Assembly (NCBI GenBank): GCA_023974075.1
Contig: JAMFTG010000051.1
Location: 223,501 to 287,500, forward strand
Origin: Chaenocephalus aceratus
Taxonomy: Eukaryota; Chordata; Actinopteri; Perciformes; Channichthyidae
Length of the DNA stretch: 64,000 nucleotides
Reading direction: 5' to 3'
In this document: in pieces, positions 58,919 through 64,000 of the stretch
Numbering within the stretch: position 1 is the stretch's first letter
Layout: each line of letters opens with the position of its first letter
Program-made: the position numbers and the translations under genes
Notes under the pieces: generated by a model
The model's database searches: none
Told to the model about the DNA's origin: nothing
What the model saw: only the letters and a program-made list of their open reading frames with translations

Positions 58919-60690
58919 GCACATAAAGATCATGTGTTCATTTTAACACATGATATTTACCTAGTTTAAGGAATGGGAAGAAAAAACTGTTTGAAAATGA
59001 TCAAAAAAACGTAATGTCTGTGAGAAGCGCTAAACAAATGTGTTTTATTTGCTTAGTTTTACCTATAATAAGTGACACAAAGGCAAATACTGTCATTCAT
59101 GTGGATTCATTTATAATTGTAAAATCACACATTTTTTAATTACATTTCAGAAATCTCATTGAAATACCTGACAATTTGAACATCAACAATCACCAAATCG
59201 TCGAAAACAATCGCATTTAAAATCTGGAATTGTGATCAATGAGCTCAACCACGGGCCAAAAAATATCAAATATTAACAAAGACAGTGTCTCACATACTTT
59301 AAATGAGATTAATGCATCTACACATACATAATATATGATTAGACAATTAGATCATTACAATTATTAGATCACAACGTTGTTATGTCATGTGGTTTTCCCG
59401 AATGGGATATTTATAATTTATAGATTTAATTTGTTTGGCTCATCCTAATTTTCAGCCTTGAAGTAACAACATTCATAATTAAGTAAAGGTAACACCCTTT
59501 TCTTCCCCCGGTTACACTTTTCATTTGCCCTGTACGATGGGTGCTGTAAGTGATGAAAGTGGGGGATGTTGACTTATCTGGAGCCCGCAGCTCACAGCCA
59601 AAGTGCAAGCGAGCAAGAGAAAGAGAGAGAGGGTGCGCATTGGTACCCGCGGATTGTTGTTGGATTGAGGCTGGTAACTACAGCTCCGTGAGGTAGAAGG
59701 ACTCTGAGTGTTTAGATAGTTAATTTTAGTCTAAGTTATCTCAGTGGTCTCAAACGGTTTGGTCACAATTTATGTAAACACATATTTCCAAGGCACTCCT
59801 TTATAAGTATTAGGATAAATACTATAGGACAGTAAACCAACAATATCATTTAAAACTGGAGAGATAAAAAAATATGCATAAATAAATGTTAACTGGTCAA
59901 ATAAGATATGAATGAACAACAAAATAAAATACGTTGCATTTATTTGTTATTGGTTATGGTAGGTTATTGGTTAGGTTCAAATACTTATTTGGTTGTTAAA
60001 ATGTAAACCGATCTTTTTCATACAGTATGGTGTTTTAGACATACCATAATGAATACATTTGAAACCTTCTTTATGTATATAACCAACATGTCAATATGTT
60101 TCAGTTTGTGTATTGGTCTTTTGTAGAGATTTTTCGTTTATTCTTTATATATTCTATTGTGTATTGCTTGGAGGGGGGGGGGGCACCAAATCATAATCTT
60201 GCCTTGGGCACCAAAATGTCCTAGGACCGGCCCTGACTCTGACCCACAGATAGTCATTGAATAAAAGTGCTGTACTTAATTACACATGTATTACAATGTA
60301 CTAACCTTGATCATTGATCAACCTTGCATTTTTTTTAAAACGTAAAGATACCGTGACCTGTTTTCTGTTCTGACTGTGTTTTGTATTTGCTTTCTATGAC
60401 TCAAAGTCATCACAATATTCAACACTGGGTTTTCCCGGCACAATGTTCGATGACTCAACTTTATAAACAAACTTATGAATGATCTTAGTTGATTGTGTTT
60501 TTTGTGCTCTGGAACCGTATGACTTTCTAAAATGCTAAACACCAAACATGTATAACTTAATATCACTTCCTTTAGGATAGTATATACTGTATTGTACTGC
60601 AGTGTATATACTAGGGAGGTAACGATACCAAAAACTCACGGTACGATAATATCGCGATAAAAAGTCCACGGTACGATATTTATCGCGATA
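58919..60690. repeat. Composite transposon block, copy 2, in intron 1 of plasminogen-like gene B
   Basis: Direct repeat of 4108-6960 without the hAT at 5316. It preserves the empty target site GTATATAA at 60075-60082. Copy 2 has a small extra segment around 59845-59965 and a complete right-end hAT. High similarity by eye with scattered small indels. Confidence 0.85.
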
Positions 60691-61417
60691 TTGAAAAATA
60701 AAGAAATAAAATGTGATTTTTTTTCTTTATTAAATAATAAATCTGATTTGTACAGCATTTAGTAGGATAGTAGTATTTTAAAGTGTCAACAATATAATAA
60801 TCAGACCCTGCAATAGAATAAATCAAGTTTCACTTTAGTTTTTCAAGTAACTCAACTCTAACTCACTTCAGCATCATCAAGGTTATCTTTTAGGAATATG
60901 AGCACGTCCACATTTCCAGGTAGAAGCTGGGATGTTTGGGCGTTTACAAAATCCCCTGCTGTGGAGAAAACTCTCTTGCTTGGTACTGGTGTTGCTGGGA
61001 CAGAGCAGATATGCTTTGGCCATGGGTGACAGCAGTGGGTAAAACTGTGCATTGTCTCTCCACCACTTCAACAACAATACAGTTTGTTGCCAAGAAGGGT
61101 GAGGCTTATTGACAGGGCGAGATATAAATATACTGTTGGTACTTGTCAATATCTCTAGATATGTACATGTAGCCCTGTAAATACGATGTCCTTTTGTGTT
61201 ATCTGTTGTTTTATGTTCATGTTGCAACCTACTTGCTGCCATGTTGGACAGGTCTCGCTTGAAAAAGAGATCGATGATCTCAATGGGACCACCTGGTTAA
61301 ATAAAGGTTTAAAAAAAAAAAAAAAAAAATCGCGGTAAATTTTGTCAGTCCCACGACCGTATTGAGACATTTATTTACCGCGATAATCGCGATATTCGAT
61401 ATATCGTTACATCCCTA
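60612..61417 (-). mobile_element. hAT element with transposase remnant
   Basis: Ends TAGGGAGGTAACGATACC and inverted ATATCGTTACATCCCTA. Flanks GTATATAC and GTACACAT match only partly. The left end is shared with copy 1 of the block (6911-6960), so the element was present before the block duplicated. Confidence 0.75.
60858..61242 (-). pseudogene. hAT transposase C-terminal (dimerisation) remnant
   Basis: The minus-strand reading frame from 61052 gives HPWPKHICSVPATPVPSKRV then FSTAGDFVNAQTSQLLPGNV and DVLIFLKDNL, the typical C-terminal hAT signature (PAT..S.R.FS.AG....R..L.P..V..L.FL..N). The overlapping frame 61242-60883 carries the upstream part (VLLLKWWRDNAQFYPLLSPM), so a frameshift separates them. 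No BED finger or catalytic core remains. Confidence 0.75.
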
Positions 61418-61524
61418 GTACACATTAGACCTGTCGAAAGTGATTTGTTATGATTAGTATAATAATTATTTTTAAAATATGTTGTATTGCTTTTAGAACT
61501 TTATTTATTTATTATTTTTTTGTT

Positions 61525-61581
61525 ATTATCATCATCATCATCATTAGCGTTAGCATTATTATTATTATTATTATTATTATT

Positions 61582-61628
<47 letters not shown>

Positions 61629-61635
61629 TATTATT
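61525..61635. repeat. (ATT)n/(ATC)n microsatellite
   Basis: ATTATT runs followed by about 15 ATC units and more ATT. Poly-Ile and poly-Ser ORFs across it are artefacts. It lies about 200 bp upstream of the gene B exon 2 acceptor. Confidence 0.95.
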
Positions 61636-61836
61636 GTTATTTAAAATATGTTGTATCACTTTTAAAACTGTATGTATTTCTTTATTATTTTATGTATTTT
61701 AATGATGGTATAATTGTCTTTACCCAATGTATCCTTGATTTCAAACCACATTAATATAGCTTGGATGACATCATTGATGTGTAATGGTCTTTATATCTGA
61801 AACGTAATGAGTTAATATTCCTGTGTCTGATGTCAG

Positions 61837-61973
61837 CGAGCGGCAACGAGGCGGAGAGCTACGCTAAAACTGAGGGAGCTTGGATCCTCTCTCTGCAGAA
61901 AAGACAATACTCAGTAAAACACTGTGGCCGAGTGTGCCGCCAAATGTGACGCTGAAACGACCTGGACATGCAG
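61837..61973 (+). pseudogene. Plasminogen-like gene B, exon 2 (PAN/apple domain first part), frameshifted
   Basis: After TGATGTCAG the phase-1 frame reads ASGNEAESYAKTEGAWILSL then QKRQYSV. It then needs a shift of one base, in the run GTAAAACACT, to continue as NTVAECAAKCDAETTWTC up to the donor GTAAGT at 61974. The combined text matches the N-terminal PAN domain of plasminogen, including the ECAAKC motif. The length is 137 bp, one more than the length that keeps phases 1 to 2, which points to a single inserted base. Without the shift the frame hits TGA. Confidence 0.8.
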
Positions 61974-62053
61974 GTAAGTTCACTCTCTTTAAAATCCATT
62001 TCACCATTTATCTTTTACGTTTAACTCTGAGCTTCCTGTGTGTGTTTCCTCAG

Positions 62054-62159
62054 ATCCTTCCTGTACGTTGAGAAGGATCAGGACTGCTGGACAGCTGCAG
62101 CTAACTCTAAACAGAGACCATCCTGCGCAGAAGCAGCGCTGCTTTATACGAAAAAAAAT
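62054..62159 (+). pseudogene. Plasminogen-like gene B, exon 3 (PAN/apple domain second part), frameshifted
   Basis: After TGTTTCCTCAG the expected phase-2 frame gives SFLYVEKDQDCWTAAANSK, then shifts by one base, and continues ETILRRSSAALYEKK before a weak donor GTAGGA. This corresponds to the second half of the plasminogen PAN domain, ending at the usual EKK before kringle 1. The length is 106 bp, one less than expected for phases 2 to 1. No kringle exon follows within the window, so the rest of gene B, if present, lies beyond 64000. Confidence 0.75.
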
Positions 62160-63036
62160 GTAGGACATTTTATCATTTCTGTTATAATATATATCTTTTA
62201 TTTGTATTTTTACATTTTATTGTATTTATATTTGTATTATATTTATTATTATAATATGATTTTTGTTGTATTTAATTTGATTCAATTTAATTAAGTTTTA
62301 TTTTCTTTACTTTTTCTTTTCTTTTATCACCATGTAATAGAGGGACTTATTAACCCATAAGGACCCACCGTGACACAGGTGTCACATGACCTTTAAATGT
62401 TCAGGAAAGTTCCTTATACAGCTTTAGCCTTAATTGTATCTCATGGAGTCCCTACTGTAGGTGACACACACTGAACAGTCTGGTGGGTCATGGTCCAGGT
62501 CATGTGACTTTGTGTTCCCATGACAACATGTCCAAGATGTCTATGTGCCAGACTAACACATGTGACAGAACTAGCTACATTTCAAAAGCTTTTTTTGTTG
62601 CTAAAGGTAAAATTCAAGCCATTTCAGAAAGAAAATATATAACATGTCCTTTATTATATTTAACCTGTTTTTGAAAAGTTTATTGATCTAATTGATATGA
62701 AACAAATGAGATAAACATCGCTGTGACACTGATCGGGACTTTAACCCTAAACATTCACAGTAAACCCGGAGTGGCATATATGAACAATTACAAATATGAT
62801 TATGATCTGCTCAGTTAATTTAGCTGATTCAATTATATTTAGTTAATATATTCTTTATTCTTCAATTCAAAGAAGGTTCAAACTAATTTAAACCAAAAAA
62901 AATCATCCTCATTAATTCAGTTATAAATAAGAGTTATTTTACCATTAAAGCCCATTGTGACATATATGTCACATTTCAGATATGTGGACACGAGGGGGGG
63001 GTTACTTGTCAAGAAATGGGTTCTAGGTGGTCTATT
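62160..63036. other. Intron of plasminogen-like gene B (presumed), nothing coding
   Basis: AT-rich. GTGACACAGGTGTCAC near 62370 and GTGACATATATGTCAC near 62955 are short palindromes that may be ends of a small repeat. No kringle exon can be found. Confidence 0.4.
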
Positions 63037-64000
63037 GCGGCCACCCGAGGACGAAAACGGTCGTTTGCGTTACTGTTTAGTGTCATATAGACCGTTCGGC
63101 CACACGAGGACGACCGAATACGGCACTAAACGACTGCGGAAACGATAACGGGTCCCAAGGTGGATAGAACGGCATACGCAACGCTCTGGGGGGTCCAACG
63201 GCTCCGTGTGTACGCCCTATCCGATTATTTTCTGATAATGATGAGGCAATAGCCCCGCCTCTCCCCACCTCTGCTGCTCACCCCCGCGTCAAAGTAAACT
63301 GCACCCTGAATTCAGATTATTTATCTTTCTCTCGATATGGACCTAAACGCGAGTGAAGTCTAATCTGACAGGACGGAGACACGCAGCTCTGCTCACCTGC
63401 AGCTCCTCCCGCTGCAGCAAAACACACACTTCAAGTCAGATCATCACCCTTAGCTATTTTAATTACCTCTCAAACTCCCTAAACTAGTTATAAATATGTT
63501 TATTTTTACTGTCGGCCGGGTCACTCATTACTGGATCAGCTGCTGCATGAAACAGACACTGACGCTGTCCGAAGAGAGGGAGGAAAAAGAGAGGCTCCGT
63601 GTATTTTATTATTATAATATATAGATTCGTTATTCATTTGTTTTAAAGCTCATAAATAACAAAGAAGACCTTTGACCGGCACTTTTATAATTTTGTCCGG
63701 AAGATTTAAACTTTAATTCACGTTGACTGGCGAAAAACTCTGCCCGGTTCCCTCGGCCCCCACCGCGGAGAATAAACAGAAGGGCAACCATGACAACCAT
63801 GCTTCTTCGCTGCTTTTGTGGAGGAAGTTACAAGCGCCACGTACAGGCTCTGCATATGTACTGCAGCTTCTCCAGCGGTTGGAGCTAAACGGAGCGGTCT
63901 CGTGTGGACAGACACTATCCGGTGAATATTGCGTGTGGACGGAAGCTTGTTTGTGATTGCGTTTGCGTTAATCCTATGCGTTTAGCCGTTTCGTCCTCGT
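63037..64000. mobile_element. TIR transposon, runs to window end
   Basis: GGCCACCCGAGGACGAAAAC near 63040 (and a second variant CCACACGAGGACGACCGAAT near 63100) faces the inverse GCCGTTTCGTCCTCGT at 63985-64000. The interior is GC-rich with no transposase. The true right terminus is beyond the window. Confidence 0.65.

Overview
This is vertebrate nuclear DNA, almost certainly from a teleost fish. The only host genes I can recognise are plasminogen-type, and everything around them is transposon-dense: hAT elements, CR1/L2-like LINEs, an endogenous retrovirus, and CA/TG microsatellites. No prokaryotic genes, CRISPR arrays or functional RNA genes are visible.

Host gene A, on the + strand, is a plasminogen (plg)-like gene running from about 7,248 to its stop at 54,048. 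Its 5' exons (signal peptide, PAN domain, first kringles) are not in the window. It shows six near-identical kringles, each made of a 163-bp plus a 119-bp exon, at 7,248-7,892 and 19,426-25,601. They are followed by six exons of a trypsin-like protease domain: activation site at 31,922-32,036, catalytic His at 32,657-32,731, Asp at 34,403-34,543, linker exon at 37,366-37,472, Asp189 exon at 40,091-40,236, and Ser195 exon at 53,887-54,048. All 18 exons have matching splice phases and no stop codon. The expanded array of nearly identical kringles in front of an intact plasmin-like protease resembles the kringle expansion of primate apolipoprotein(a), and is the most interesting feature here.

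Host gene B, also +, begins at 58,493. It has three exons (signal peptide, PAN part 1, PAN part 2) of a second plasminogen-like gene. Each of the three carries a single-base frameshift, so it looks like a tandem paralogous pseudogene that runs out of the window.

The introns are filled with nested mobile elements. From 1 to about 4,105 lies part of an antisense endogenous retrovirus (ERV2). From 4,108 to 6,960 lies a composite transposon block that is repeated at 58,919-60,690, with a 1,054-bp hAT element in copy 1 whose empty site is preserved in copy 2. From 8,089 to 19,340 lies an 11.25-kb antisense provirus (ERV1) inserted between kringles 1 and 2, with a 4-bp target duplication and about 99% identical LTRs; its gag is interrupted by a LINE. 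From 26,190 to 31,400 a LINE is itself interrupted by another LINE and by a hAT element. From 31,428 to 31,866 there is a 37-bp minisatellite just before the protease exon. From 35,132 to 37,218 there is a giant palindrome, and a third copy of its unit at 37,571-39,733 is split by a LINE. From 39,985 to 40,084 there is a (TG)50 tract directly at a splice acceptor. From 41,096 to 51,132 there is a 10-kb Buster-type hAT element with a ZBED-like transposase split by about 7.4 kb of tandem repeats. From 55,359 to 56,853 there is a hAT element inside another hAT element. From about 63,037 to the window end there is a further terminal-inverted-repeat element.

All alignments and counts were made by eye. 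Exon borders are supported by splice signals and phase. Many TE borders are supported by target-site duplications, stated in each entry.
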